This document shows positions 54,691 through 63,465 of a stretch of 64,000 nucleotides of DNA, in pieces; the stretch's first letter is position 1, and each line of letters opens with the position of its first letter. The notes beneath the pieces are model-generated. The model had not been told where the DNA came from. It was given only the letters and a program-made list of their open reading frames with translations, and searched no databases. Source of the DNA: Stenotrophomonas sp. 364 (lineage in GTDB: Bacteria > Pseudomonadota > Gammaproteobacteria > Xanthomonadales > Xanthomonadaceae); contig NZ_CP047135.1 of the NCBI RefSeq assembly GCF_009832905.1, forward strand, positions 970,001 through 1,034,000, written 5' to 3'. Position numbers and translations under genes: made by a program.

Positions 54691-55701
54691 ATGTTCAATG
54701 GCACGCTTCGTGCGCTGGTAGTCACGGCGCTCCTGCAGGCATCGGGCGGCGTATCCGCCATAACGCCGGCAACGGACAATCCGCTTCTGCTGTCCGGGCC
54801 GGACCCTTGGATCACCCGCGAGGGCCAGATCTTCTACTACATGGGCACACACGGCGACCGGCTGGCGATCCGCGCCACCACCGATCTTGCCAAGCTTGAT
54901 ACTGCACAGGAAATCACGGTGTGGCGGCCACCAGCGACCGGACCCAATGCCACCTCGATCTGGGCCCCGGAACTGCACCGCATCGAGGGCAAGTGGTACA
55001 TCTATTACACGGCCGCCGCCAGCGGCATTGCCGAAGGGCAGGAAGACGCACACCGCGGCGTGTTCGTGCTGGAGAACATCAGCGCGGACCCCACCACCGG
55101 CGAATGGCGCGACCGCGGCCGCCTGGCCACCTCCCATCCTGGAATCGATGGCACGACCTTTAGCACCGGGGGAAAGCGCTATTTCGTTTACTCCCCCTAT
55201 GTTGGCCCGGACAGCGTGCTGGCCGTCGTGGCCATGGCCAACCCTTGGACACTGACTGGAGCGGAAACCATCATCGCGCGCCCCGACCAGACCTGGGAGC
55301 GGAAGGGTGGCCGGCAGATCCTGGAAGGTCCCGAATTCCTGCAGGGCCCGAACGGTGACCTGTTCTTGACCTACTCAGGCAGCGCCTGCTGGTCCGATGA
55401 TTACGCCATTGGCCTGCTGCACGCCAAAGCAGGCGCAGACCCCTTGGATGCAAAGGCGTGGTCCAAGGAAAAGCGCCCTATCTTGGCGAAGAACCCGGCC
55501 GGCAATGTATATGCGCCGGGGCATAACGGGTTTTTTCAGATGAGTGACGGAACGCCATGGATCGTGTATCACGCCAATCCGGGCCCTGAAATGGGCTGTA
55601 CATCCGAACGTTCGCCGCGCGTGCAGCCAGTGCATTGGGATGAGGAGGGCAGGCCTGCACTAGACCTGCCTGTAGGGAAGAGCGCCAAAGTGCTCAAATA
55701 G
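54691..55701 (+). CDS. Exported GH43-family glycoside hydrolase
   Basis: A 336-residue protein from the ATG at 54691 (MFNGTLRALVVTALLQASGGVSA, Sec signal), with GGAGGGG upstream. The five-bladed propeller of GH43 is indicated by the general-base Asp in LLSGPDPWITR, the WAPELHRIEGKWYIYYTA blade, HPGIDGTTF (pKa-modulating Asp) and the general acid in LEGPEFLQG, then YAPGHNGFF. GH43 enzymes remove arabinose, xylose or galactose units. With a sialidase-fold enzyme and GH5 in the locus, side-chain removal from arabinogalactan-like material is plausible, not proven. Confidence 0.9.
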   Translation: MFNGTLRALVVTALLQASGGVSAITPATDNPLLLSGPDPWITREGQIFYYMGTHGDRLAIRATTDLAKLDTAQEITVWRPPATGPNATSIWAPELHRIEGKWYIYYTAAASGIAEGQEDAHRGVFVLENISADPTTGEWRDRGRLATSHPGIDGTTFSTGGKRYFVYSPYVGPDSVLAVVAMANPWTLTGAETIIARPDQTWERKGGRQILEGPEFLQGPNGDLFLTYSGSACWSDDYAIGLLHAKAGADPLDAKAWSKEKRPILAKNPAGNVYAPGHNGFFQMSDGTPWIVYHANPGPEMGCTSERSPRVQPVHWDEEGRPALDLPVGKSAKVLK

Positions 55702-56304
55702 CTTCGGTGGGGCGGATGTTCGAACTGACAAGAGCGCCCTAGGCATAGGGCTCAATACTCGGTTTATGGTAGCCAAACGCTTTAGCGCTCGGCTGGGGGC
55801 ATTGCGCGCGCTGCCGCCGAGGCGTTCTCGGGACTCAGTCGCTCAATACTAGATTGAGCCCAGGAGAATATTCGCACGGCACATCGATACGTCACTGGAT
55901 GCGAGTCGAGGGTGGATAAATTGGGCACCACGCCCGGCAGTGGCAGGATGGATGAGGATGCAATTTTCGAATTCCGCGGCGGGTCACCGGTCCGGACCGC
56001 CTCGCCGGCGTTGCGCCTAGCTGCATATCAGACCGCTCGCGGATCAGAGGTGCCACGAAGAGCTGGCAGCTGCGGCGATCGGACGGTTCGGGTTGGAGAT
56101 CATCAAAGGATTGGTGGACTGAGCGCGTCCAGGCGTGGTCCGTGCGCTTCGCGGTGCCTAGTGAATCCTCATGTTGGTTCATTGGCCAGCCAAGATGGCA
56201 GCGACGATGACTTGGCCTCTACTTTTGTGACTGGGAAGCCGGTGGGTATAGGATGGTTGGGCGCGGGCCCGAGCACGCCAGCCCGGATTGAAAAGGAGAT
56301 ACCC
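55702..56304. other. 603-bp region without a supported gene
   Basis: The frame of the following ankyrin-like gene is open upstream to about 55912 but has no ribosome site and low-complexity sequence, so it is not treated as coding. A possible minus-10-like TATAGGAT (56248-56255) precedes the next gene. Confidence 0.4.
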
Positions 56305-56757
56305 ATGGAACTGCTGCCGAAGGCGATAGCTGACGGGCGGGGCAAACTCTATGTGACCCTCCCTGAGTTTCGAGAAGCTTTTAGACAAATGTGCCAAGCG
56401 GTCGAGCAGCTCCCGAAGGCCATCATTGACCGCGGCAGGGCTTTGGCCTACCCGCAGTTGCATCACGCCTGTGTTCAGGGCGACATCGAGCTGGTCGAAG
56501 CGTTGCTAAGCCGAGGTGTAGGGCCTAACAGCTATCCTTTCACGGAAGACGAAGGCGATGAGCCGCCTCTGGTTTGGCTGGTGATGGCAGAAGAGATGAA
56601 GATTGACGCGAAGATATCTGTTGCGTCCGTCCTCATTCGATATGGCGCGGATGTGGAGGAAGGGGATGCCCTCTCGTTGGCACAGCAACTGGGAGACTGG
56701 CCCTTCGCAATTTACCTAGAGGAGGCGGGGCGAGGCCAGCCACCAACGGCTGCATAG
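56305..56757 (+). CDS. Ankyrin-like repeat protein, intact relative of 7879-8314
   Basis: A 150-residue protein from the ATG at 56305 (MELLPKAIADGRGKLYVTLPE), with AAGGAGA upstream. Ankyrin-like units: PQLHHACVQGDIELVEALLSRG and a second ending ASVLIRYGADVEEGDALSLAQQLGD. Between them lies the conserved TEDEGDEPPLVWL. No signal peptide. The decayed copy at 7879-8314 has the same order, so these are family members, one alive. Such proteins often bind partners, sometimes as immunity-type proteins, but nothing here shows that. Confidence 0.7.
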   Translation: MELLPKAIADGRGKLYVTLPEFREAFRQMCQAVEQLPKAIIDRGRALAYPQLHHACVQGDIELVEALLSRGVGPNSYPFTEDEGDEPPLVWLVMAEEMKIDAKISVASVLIRYGADVEEGDALSLAQQLGDWPFAIYLEEAGRGQPPTAA

Positions 56758-56880
56758 GTGCTAGGTGAGTGCGAACAGGGGCAGTGCATACCCGAAGCGG
56801 TAGCAACCTGGGATAGAGCCAACTCTCGCGCCGGCCCTTTCAACGCCCCGGGGAACATCGGCCTAAGTGGGTGCGCGGCG

Positions 56881-57700
56881 CTACTCGCCATCCACCGCAT
56901 TAGCAGCATGCACCAAGGCCAAGTGGCTGAGGCCCTGCGGCGTGTTGCCCAGTCCCCCGTTGGCTTGGGGATTCCACATCTCCGGCATAAGGCCCAGGTC
57001 ATTCTGGACGCGGGCCAGCAGGGCGCCGAACAAGCGATTGGCTTCTTCCGTCTCGCCCAGCAGGCCGTAAGCTTCCACCATCCAGAACGCGCAGCTGATG
57101 AACGTCCCTTCGCAGTCCTGCATGCCGCTGTAGCGCCAAAGCAGATCGCCGCTTTCATCCGTCAGTTCGCGCCGCATGGCCTCCCGAGTAGCGGTGAAAC
57201 GCTCCAGGCGCACCTCGCCCAGCCGAAGCGCGAAGCCAGCATCAGGCTCGCGTCCAGCCGGCCGCTGCCGGCATGCATCACGTAGCTCTGCTTTGCCTCA
57301 TCCCAGCAGTGCTCGTCGATCCAGTCCAGGATGCGTTCCTTCTCGCGCTGCCAGCGCGGCAGACGGGCAGTGGTGATGTGGCCAGCTTCGGCGAGTTCGC
57401 AGGCTCGGCGGGGCGCCATCCAGCATTCCACCTTGGACATCGTGTAGTGCTGCGCGTCGCCCAGTTCCCAGAAGCCGCTGTCCTTGCGCATCCAGTTGTC
57501 GGCGCATTCGTCAGCCAGTTCGAGCAAGAGCCGGGCAGTGTTGGGGTCGAGGATGTGGCCCGCATCGATCATCCGGCTGCCCATTTCCAGGACGTCACCG
57601 TAGGCGCAGGTTCTCAAATGATCTACGGCGGCGTTGCCCATGGGGACCGGTTTGCTGCTCCGGTAGCCCGGCACTCCGGTGTACCGTTCTTTTTTCGACC
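56881..57700 (-). pseudogene. Decayed GH15 (glucoamylase/trehalase-like) gene fragment
   Basis: The C-terminal half of a GH15 protein, in two frames. The upstream part reads PGYRSSKPVPMGNAAVDHL, then a helical barrel with WMRKDSGFWELG and MSKVECWMAPRRACELAE, and SGRLDASLMLASRFGW, after which it runs into a stop. The matching continuation is one frame over from about 57213: RLERFTATREAMRREL, CEGTFISCAFWMVEAYGLLGE, NDLGLMPEMWNPQ, GNTPQGLSHLALVHAANAV. The shift lies near 57215-57230. No N-terminal half could be traced, so it is truncated as well as frameshifted. GH15 enzymes cleave alpha-glucosidic bonds; this copy should be inactive. Confidence 0.75.
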
Positions 57701-58446
57701 GCTTGCCCGGTAGGGTGTGACACGGCGCCAGCTACGATGGTGGCGACCGGCGTTGGTTATAAGCCATATGGGCCGGCGTTTGCATCCGGCAGTGAGCCCA
57801 GGCGCAGAAAGGCCCTGATGATGTAGATGAGATGGCGCACCCAAGGAAAACGGCGGTCCCGGCTCTTGTCGCCACTGATTCGTTTGAGCAGCGAGGCGCT
57901 CACCGCTGTTGATGGCGCCGGTGGGGAACAGGTACAAAAACCTCAGCGCCAGCGCCGAGCGGATGACTTCGGGTGTGGCTGTTGATGAACTGAGAATCCT
58001 CGGTCCACGTTTGCCAATCGCAGTCTGATTGGTAGATTCCGGTGTCGCTCGACCAGGGTGCGTCGGAAAAAATCGTCCTGAGAGGCCAGCAGCGCAGCGA
58101 TCTCCCAGTCACCCGGAACTTGGGCGCTATTCACCTTGCTCGGCGCAAAGCCGGCAGCAACGCCAAGGTGCTTCCCCACCGATGCGACTGTGATGCCGCC
58201 TGTCCGCGCGCGAAGCTGAATGTGCAGGCCGGCCGAATGACTGTGCGCGGCCGCCCCACTCGTGCCATGTGGGCGCCCTCACGCTTCTCGTCGGACCATA
58301 CTGACATGCTTGCATCACGTCTGTTTGCGAGCGTAGCCCTGAGGGAAGTGGGAAAGACCTTGGTAAACACTTCTTATCCGGCGGCGCGAGTTGCGACTCT
58401 GATATGGGATCTAAGAGGTCCTGACAATCATTGAGGAGGATTGATG
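57701..58446. other. About 750 bp of degraded sequence without a supported gene
   Basis: It follows the GH15 remnant and may include decayed N-terminal GH15 sequence, though no family match could be read. A short minus-strand frame (57943-58179: SKVNSAQVPGDWEIAALLAS) looks protein-like but has no known family. The ribosome site for the MpaB gene is at its end. Confidence 0.4.
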
Positions 58447-59316
58447 ATGATGGGAAATGTTAGGCGATTTATGCGCCCGCCTGCGGGACTGAACTTCGAT
58501 TTCAGCCGACCGGAGGGTGAGCGGGCGCTTGCGCCCGCAGACGGGGTTTCTTGGCGCATATTCGCCAATCCTATTTCGCTTTACATCGGTGGTGTGGCGG
58601 CCGTGATTCTCGAGTTGGCCGAGCCGTCTGTTCGGTCGGGTGTCTGGGATCACAGTGGCTTTCGGCGCGACCCCGCTTTGCGGCTGCACCGGACCGGGTT
58701 CGCTGCGATGGTGACTGTGTATGGGCCGCGCACGGTGGCAAAGGAGATGATCGCTCATGTTGTTCGCGTTCACGGCAGGGTGCGGGGCACCACGCCGGGC
58801 GGTGTTTCCTACCGCGCCAATGACCCCCGGTTGCTCGACTGGGTGCAGGCGACCGCGACATTCGGGTTCACCGAGGCGTACCACCTCTATGTTCGGGCCT
58901 TGTCGCCGACTGAGAAGGCCGCGGCCTTCGTCGAGGCCGAGCCCGCTGCGAAACTTTATGGCGCAACTGGCGCACCCAGATCGTGGGTGGAGTGGGAGGC
59001 ACTTTACACAAGGACAGTGCCAGGGCTTGAAGGTTCGGACATCCTGGCCGAATTCATTTCAATCATGTCCACTGCACCCATACTTCCGGCGCCGCTACGC
59101 TGGATTCAAAGGCTACTGGTCTGCGCGGCTGTTGACATGACGCCTGAGCCGATAAGGTCCCTCCCGCAGCTGAGAGGATTCCGCTTGCGTTCGGGAGGCG
59201 CATTGTTGGTGAGAATGCTGGCCCGGGGGGCCGCCCTCGTTCCGTATCGTGATATGCCCCCGGCACAGGCTGCTAGGCGGTTAAAGTCCTCGCGCTCAGC
59301 GCCACCGGGTCGCTAG
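58447..59316 (+). CDS. MpaB/DUF2236-family oxygenase-like protein
   Basis: About 289 residues. Several start codons (TTG 58441, ATG 58444, 58447, 58450) follow AGGAGG; 58447 gives the best spacing. DUF2236/MpaB features: WRIFANPISLYIGGVAAVILELAEP, HSGFRRDPALRLHRTGFAAM, YGPRT and the His-containing RVHGRVRG, then FGFTEAYHLYVRALS. The family includes haem-containing MpaB-like oxygenases (for example rubber oxygenase LcpA-type folds), so a haem enzyme is likely. No membrane segment or signal seen. Substrate unknown. It is convergent with the IclR gene. Confidence 0.8.
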   Translation: MMGNVRRFMRPPAGLNFDFSRPEGERALAPADGVSWRIFANPISLYIGGVAAVILELAEPSVRSGVWDHSGFRRDPALRLHRTGFAAMVTVYGPRTVAKEMIAHVVRVHGRVRGTTPGGVSYRANDPRLLDWVQATATFGFTEAYHLYVRALSPTEKAAAFVEAEPAAKLYGATGAPRSWVEWEALYTRTVPGLEGSDILAEFISIMSTAPILPAPLRWIQRLLVCAAVDMTPEPIRSLPQLRGFRLRSGGALLVRMLARGAALVPYRDMPPAQAARRLKSSRSAPPGR

Positions 59317-59407
59317 CCGCTGTCGGGATTCCCTTGCCCCTCAGATACGGCTCCAAGCCGGAGAGGCGGCGCCGGATCGGCAAGCTATGCACGGAGTACT
59401 CCGTGGG

Positions 59408-60265
59408 TCAGTAGTCAGCCGGGCCGCGAAGTCCCATGAGTTCGGAGATCTTTCGTGAGGTCTCCAGCAACGCCTGCACATGCGCCGGCTCCGGCGTTCC
59501 GGGCAGGTAGTGGATCGAACCGATGATCGCCACCGTGCCGAACAGTTCACCGTTGGCCTGCAGGAGTGGCGCGGCCAGCGCGTTGACGCCGATGTAGAGC
59601 TCTTCCGGTGCGTCGGCCCAGCCGCGGCGACGCACCAGCTCGATCTCGGCGCGCAGTCGATCAGGATCGGTGATGGTTCGAGGCGTGCAGGACTGCAGCG
59701 GCTGATCCAGGAACTGCTGTCGAACGCTCTCCGGTGCGAAGGCCAGCACCACCTTTCCCTGGGCGACGGTGTTCAGATGGAACCGCGTCCCGGGCCGAAG
59801 GCTGATCTCCACCGGCGCGGTGCCGCGCAGGAAGTCGATCACCACCACCTCATTGTCCGAGTAGGTGGCGATGACCACGGTCTGCCCGACCTGGTCGCGC
59901 AGGCGCTCCAGCACCGGTTTGGCCAGCGACATCACGTCGAAACGGCTGGTGCAGGCACGCCCCAGCAGGAACATCTGCCAGCCGACCCGATACTGGTTCG
60001 TGCGCGGGTCCTGGCCGACATAGCCGTGCTCGCGCAGCATGCTGAGGTGGCGGTGGATGCGGGCCTTGGGCATGCCGAGCATCTCGGCGAGACGGGTGAC
60101 GCCCAGCCCGGCAGGGGCGGCAGCCAGCGCCTCGATGACTTTCAGCGAGACGATGGCGGTGGGAAGCCCGAGTTCCGCGCCCGTGTCGGCCGCCCCCGAA
60201 TCGATGACGTCCGCGCCGTCGCTGGCGTTGATTTCCTTGATGGCACTGGGCGTCTGGCGGGGCAT
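59408..60265 (-). CDS. IclR-family transcriptional regulator
   Basis: A 285-residue IclR protein. The N-terminal winged HTH (about 35-95) reads SLKVIEALAAAPAGLGVTRLAEMLGMPKARIHRHLSMLREHGYV. The effector domain (about 110-275) has TVVIATYSDNEVVVIDFLRG, NTVAQGKVVLAF and RRRGWADAPEELYIGVNALAAPLL, with GTVAIIGS. AAGGT lies before the ATG. It is downstream of the cupin gene on the same strand, 64 bp after it, and probably controls the adjacent aromatic-degradation genes by binding the repeats at 61028 and 61099. Confidence 0.93.
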   Translation of the reverse strand: MPRQTPSAIKEINASDGADVIDSGAADTGAELGLPTAIVSLKVIEALAAAPAGLGVTRLAEMLGMPKARIHRHLSMLREHGYVGQDPRTNQYRVGWQMFLLGRACTSRFDVMSLAKPVLERLRDQVGQTVVIATYSDNEVVVIDFLRGTAPVEISLRPGTRFHLNTVAQGKVVLAFAPESVRQQFLDQPLQSCTPRTITDPDRLRAEIELVRRRGWADAPEELYIGVNALAAPLLQANGELFGTVAIIGSIHYLPGTPEPAHVQALLETSRKISELMGLRGPADY

Positions 60266-60329
60266 GGGAACCTTCTGGCGAACTCGAGGGACGTGCGGCA
60301 GGCGTTAGATTACCTCACGGTCAACCGGC

Positions 60330-61001
60330 TCACGGCAGGTCGATGTATCGCTCTGCGAAAACCCGGTACTGCTGAACCTTCCTGGCCGCGGCGTCCGCGG
60401 CATGCACGTAGCGGATGGAACTGCGGCCTTTCACCTGACGGGGAAGCAGGAAGCAGCGGATGAAGGTGGTCGGTTCGCGCTCTGTGGTTGGCGCCAGCAC
60501 CGGGGCGTGCCCCAGTTCGAACCAGGCTTCCCCGGCAGGATAGGCATGCGCTTGGCCGAGCGTTTCGATATGGATCTCGCCGCTGAGGCAGATGCGAATT
60601 CCCGGCCCTTGATGCACGTGGGTGAGCGCTACCCCGGCCGGCGGGAAATCGACCCGGTCGCACCGCATCAGCCAGCTGAAGCGCGGGTCCAACTGTACCG
60701 GCGCTTCCAGCTTCAACGTGCTGGCGGCCGCGGGCGCAGAGGGCAGGGCGCCCGGGCCGGATGCCACGGCATCGCTCAGTTCCCAGCGCCACAAGACCGT
60801 CTCTTCGGCGCCATTGATGAGGGTGGTCTCCTCCTGAGCTACGGAGGCGTGGCCTTCGCCGAGCCACTGTCCTTGATCGTGCCCGTCGACGGCCAACCCA
60901 CCCGAGCGCACATACACCGCACGCGGCAGTGCCGGGAGGTGGATCGGCGGGCAGCCCGCAGGCAGGCGGTCTTCGTGGAGGCGCAGGATGAGATCGGACA
61001 T
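60330..61001 (-). CDS. Cupin-fold protein of the aromatic-degradation locus
   Basis: A 223-residue protein from the ATG at 61001 (MSDLILRLHEDRLPAGCPPI). A cupin motif is visible in ALTHVHQGPGIRICLSGEIHIETLG and EAWFELGHAPVLAPT, with metal-ligand candidates H in LTHVHQG and H in ELGHAP. No GT/GXHXH-type extradiol signature is clear. It may be a dioxygenase, a hydroxylase-linked or binding protein for the aromatic substrate; function is inferred from context only. It is divergent from the MFS gene and upstream of the IclR gene. Confidence 0.6.
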   Translation of the reverse strand: MSDLILRLHEDRLPAGCPPIHLPALPRAVYVRSGGLAVDGHDQGQWLGEGHASVAQEETTLINGAEETVLWRWELSDAVASGPGALPSAPAAASTLKLEAPVQLDPRFSWLMRCDRVDFPPAGVALTHVHQGPGIRICLSGEIHIETLGQAHAYPAGEAWFELGHAPVLAPTTEREPTTFIRCFLLPRQVKGRSSIRYVHAADAAARKVQQYRVFAERYIDLP

Positions 61002-61027
61002 GGGCGTAATCCTTCGGAAGTGTGGGC

Positions 61028-61044
61028 GTATCGTACAGCGATAC
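61028..61044. promoter_or_regulatory. Candidate IclR operator 1 (GTATCG-N5-CGATAC)
   Basis: A perfect inverted repeat GTATCG-TACAG-CGATAC, followed after 4 bases by a third GTATCG (61049-61054). It is close to the cupin start (about 27 bp upstream). Same arm and spacing as 61099-61115. Confidence 0.6.
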
Positions 61045-61098
61045 CTTCGTATCGTATATGTTCCGTTTCTCAAAATTGTGGTCTATAGTCGCCCATCG

Positions 61099-61115
61099 GT
61101 ATCGATTGCCGATAC
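61099..61115. promoter_or_regulatory. Candidate IclR operator 2 (GTATCG-N5-CGATAC)
   Basis: A perfect inverted repeat GTATCG-ATTGC-CGATAC, 71 bp from operator 1 and 35 bp upstream of the MFS start. The same six-base arms with the same five-base spacer occur twice in the 148-bp gap. Confidence 0.6.
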
Positions 61116-61149
61116 ATCACAACCGCCAAAAATTCCGGAGGGGGAACAA

Positions 61150-62412
61150 ATGGCCAGTAGTACGTCCACGTCGCCATCAGGCGACGCCAGCAACAAACGC
61201 TGGTGGCAAGGCGCCACCCAGCAGCAGTGGGGCACCTTCCGGTCGGCCTATCTCGGCTGGGCGCTGGACATCATGGATCTGATGCTGTTTGCCATGGTCA
61301 TCAAGCACGTCAGTGCCGACCTGGGGTTCGACAAGTCCGACGCGGGGATGGTGATGTCCGCCACTCTGCTGGCGACCGCCGCCGGCGGGTTGCTGTTCGG
61401 GTTCCTGGCCGACCGCATGGGGCGCGCCAAGTCGATGATCCTCAGCATCATCTTTTACTCGATCGGCACTGCGTTGTGCGGGCTCTCGGACACGCTTGGC
61501 CAGCTCATGCTGTTCCGGGTCATCGTCGGCCTGGGTGTCGGCGGGGAATGGTCGGCCGGTTCGGCGCTGGTCAGCGAGACCTGGCCGGCCCAGCACCGCG
61601 GCAAGGTGATGGCGTGGATCCAGAGCGCGTTCGCGGCAGGCTACGCGGCGGCGGCCATTGTCGCGGCTGTGGTGGTGCCGATGTACGGCTGGCGCTGGGT
61701 GTTCGCGGTCGGCCTGCTGCCGGCACTGCTGGCCTTCTACGTGCGCCGTCATGTCAAGGAGCCGGAGATCTGGGTCAACCAGACCAGGCGGTTGAGCTTC
61801 ACTGAGACATTGGCCGCGCTGTTCAGCGCCCATCGGCGCAACACGCTCATCGGCCTGGCGTTCACCACGGCAGCTATGTGCGGCTACTGGGGGCTGTTCA
61901 CCTGGATCCCGACCTACCTGGCCACGCCGGTCGCCGAGGGCGGTCCGGGACTGGACCTGGTCAAGTCCACGGTGTGGATCGTGATCATGCAGGTGGGTGC
62001 GGCGCTGGGCTACGTCACCTTCGGTTACATCGCCGATCGGCTGGGGCGCAAGAAGGCCTTCCTGATCTTCTTCGCCGGCTCGGCGCTGTCGGTGCCGCTG
62101 TTCGTGATGATCCACACGCCGGGGCTGTTGATGGCATTCGGCATCGTGGTGGCCTATTTCGGGACCGGCTTCTACAGCGGCTTCGCCCCCACGTTCGCGG
62201 AAATGTTCCCGACCGCCATCCGCGCCACCGCGCAGGGCTTCGTCTACAACGGCGGCCGTGCGATCGCCGCGATCGCACCGGCGCTGATCGGCTACCTGGC
62301 CAACCAGCATGGCGTGGGCAGCGGCTTGCTCGCCACTGCGGGCTTCTTCGCGCTGGCCGGCCTGATCGTGCTGCTGTTCCTGCCTGAAACCAAGGGCGCG
62401 GAACTGACTTGA
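61150..62412 (+). CDS. MFS transporter (aromatic acid:H+ symporter type)
   Basis: A 420-residue, 12-helix transporter from the ATG at 61150 (MASSTSTSPSGDASNKRWW), with GGAGGGGG before it. MFS signatures: FGFLADRMGRAKSM (loop 2-3), RVIVGLGVGGEWSAGSALVSE, RGKVMAWIQSAFAAGY and GYIADRLGRKKAFL (loop 8-9). The layout matches the sugar/aromatic-acid symporter branch (for example PcaK/MhbT-like). As the first gene of the operon with 4-OT and hydratase, uptake of the aromatic substrate is likely. Confidence 0.9.
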   Translation: MASSTSTSPSGDASNKRWWQGATQQQWGTFRSAYLGWALDIMDLMLFAMVIKHVSADLGFDKSDAGMVMSATLLATAAGGLLFGFLADRMGRAKSMILSIIFYSIGTALCGLSDTLGQLMLFRVIVGLGVGGEWSAGSALVSETWPAQHRGKVMAWIQSAFAAGYAAAAIVAAVVVPMYGWRWVFAVGLLPALLAFYVRRHVKEPEIWVNQTRRLSFTETLAALFSAHRRNTLIGLAFTTAAMCGYWGLFTWIPTYLATPVAEGGPGLDLVKSTVWIVIMQVGAALGYVTFGYIADRLGRKKAFLIFFAGSALSVPLFVMIHTPGLLMAFGIVVAYFGTGFYSGFAPTFAEMFPTAIRATAQGFVYNGGRAIAAIAPALIGYLANQHGVGSGLLATAGFFALAGLIVLLFLPETKGAELT

Positions 62413-62430
62413 TTCACCCTGGAGACTGAC

Positions 62431-62634
62431 ATGCCAATCATCCAAGTAACCCTGGTGCAGGGGCGCGACGAACAGAAGGTACAGGCCTTCATCCGTGCGG
62501 TCGCCCGTGCTGCACACGAGCAGCTGGACGCGCCGATGCAGACCATCCGTGTAATGGTCAATGAAGTGCCACCGCAGCGCTTCGCGGTGGGCGATGTACT
62601 CAAGAGCGATCCGCCGGCCGGGGCATCCGCATGA
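62431..62634 (+). CDS. 4-oxalocrotonate tautomerase family protein
   Basis: A 67-residue tautomerase (MPIIQVTLVQGRDEQKVQA), in which Pro after the initiator Met is the catalytic general base. RVMVNEVPPQRFAVGDVL, with the conserved Arg, completes the barrel. It converts 2-hydroxymuconate to the 2-oxo-3-enedioate form in meta-cleavage pathways. GGAG is ten bases upstream of the ATG. It overlaps the next gene by 4 bp (ATGA), so both are made together. Confidence 0.9.
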   Translation: MPIIQVTLVQGRDEQKVQAFIRAVARAAHEQLDAPMQTIRVMVNEVPPQRFAVGDVLKSDPPAGASA

Positions 62635-63425
62635 GCGCCGCCCTGACCCCGGCCGAGATCGCCGAACAGGCCGCGCAGCTGTACCGTGCCCTGCGCGAAG
62701 GCGCGCCCCTGGACCCGCTCAGCGAGCGCATTGCCGGGCTGCGTATCGAGGACGCCTACGCGATCTCCAGCGACCTGCTCGCGCGGCGCGTGGCCGACGG
62801 TGAGCGCGTGGTGGGCAAGAAGATCGGTGCCACCAGCGCGGCAGTGCAGCGCATGCTCAAGGTGGACCAGCCGGATTTCGGCTTCCTCACCGATCGCATG
62901 GAAGTGCGCAACGACGCCACGCTGTCGCTTGATGGCCTGATCGCACCCCGGGCGGAAGGCGAGATCGCCTTCCACCTCAAGCGTGATCTGTGCGGGCCTG
63001 GCATTACCCACCACGAAGTGATCGCGGCCACTGAAGCGGTTTCGGTGTGTTTTGAGATCGTCGATTCGCGCATTCGCGACTGGAAGATCGGCATCACCGA
63101 CACCGTGGCCGACAACGCTTCCGCTGCCGCCTTCGTCCTGGGTGACCGGCGCGTGTCACCCAAGGGCCTGGACCTGGGCACGCTGGGCATGGTGGTGGAA
63201 AAAAACGGTGAGCTCGTCGCCACTGGCGCCGGCGCGGCTGCCCTGGGGTCGCCGATCAACTGCGTGGTGTGGCTGGCCAATACGCTCGGCCGCCTGGGCA
63301 CCTCGCTGAAGGCGGGCGAGGTGATCCTTTCCGGTGCCCTGGTGCCCCTCATCCCGGTGCAGCGCGGCGACCACATGCGCGTACGCATGGGCGCCCTGGG
63401 CAGCGCCGACGTGCACTTTGCCTGA
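62631..63425 (+). CDS. 2-oxopent-4-enoate hydratase / 4-oxalocrotonate decarboxylase family protein
   Basis: A 264-residue protein of the MhpD/DmpE-DmpH family. [47 protein letters not shown] (Glu ligands), [30 protein letters not shown] and [38 protein letters not shown] are typical. DmpE hydrates 2-oxopent-4-enoate and DmpH decarboxylates 4-oxalocrotonate; sequence alone does not separate them here. Presence of 4-OT before and an aldehyde dehydrogenase after fits either. Overlaps the 4-OT gene by 4 bp. Confidence 0.88.
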   Translation: MSAALTPAEIAEQAAQLYRALREGAPLDPLSERIAGLRIEDAYAISSDLLARRVADGERVVGKKIGATSAAVQRMLKVDQPDFGFLTDRMEVRNDATLSLDGLIAPRAEGEIAFHLKRDLCGPGITHHEVIAATEAVSVCFEIVDSRIRDWKIGITDTVADNASAAAFVLGDRRVSPKGLDLGTLGMVVEKNGELVATGAGAAALGSPINCVVWLANTLGRLGTSLKAGEVILSGALVPLIPVQRGDHMRVRMGALGSADVHFA

Positions 63426-63465
63426 TCCCGCTTCATTCCCCCAAGCATCCCCACAGGAGTGCGGT

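Noticed and set aside
55912..56304. N-terminal extension of the ankyrin-like gene
   Set aside because: No ribosome site. The ATG at 56305 has AAGGAGA and the downstream sequence fits the family length.
61177..62517. Long minus-strand open frame
   Set aside because: It is antisense to the MFS gene and has His/Gln/Arg-rich low complexity typical of a shadow frame.
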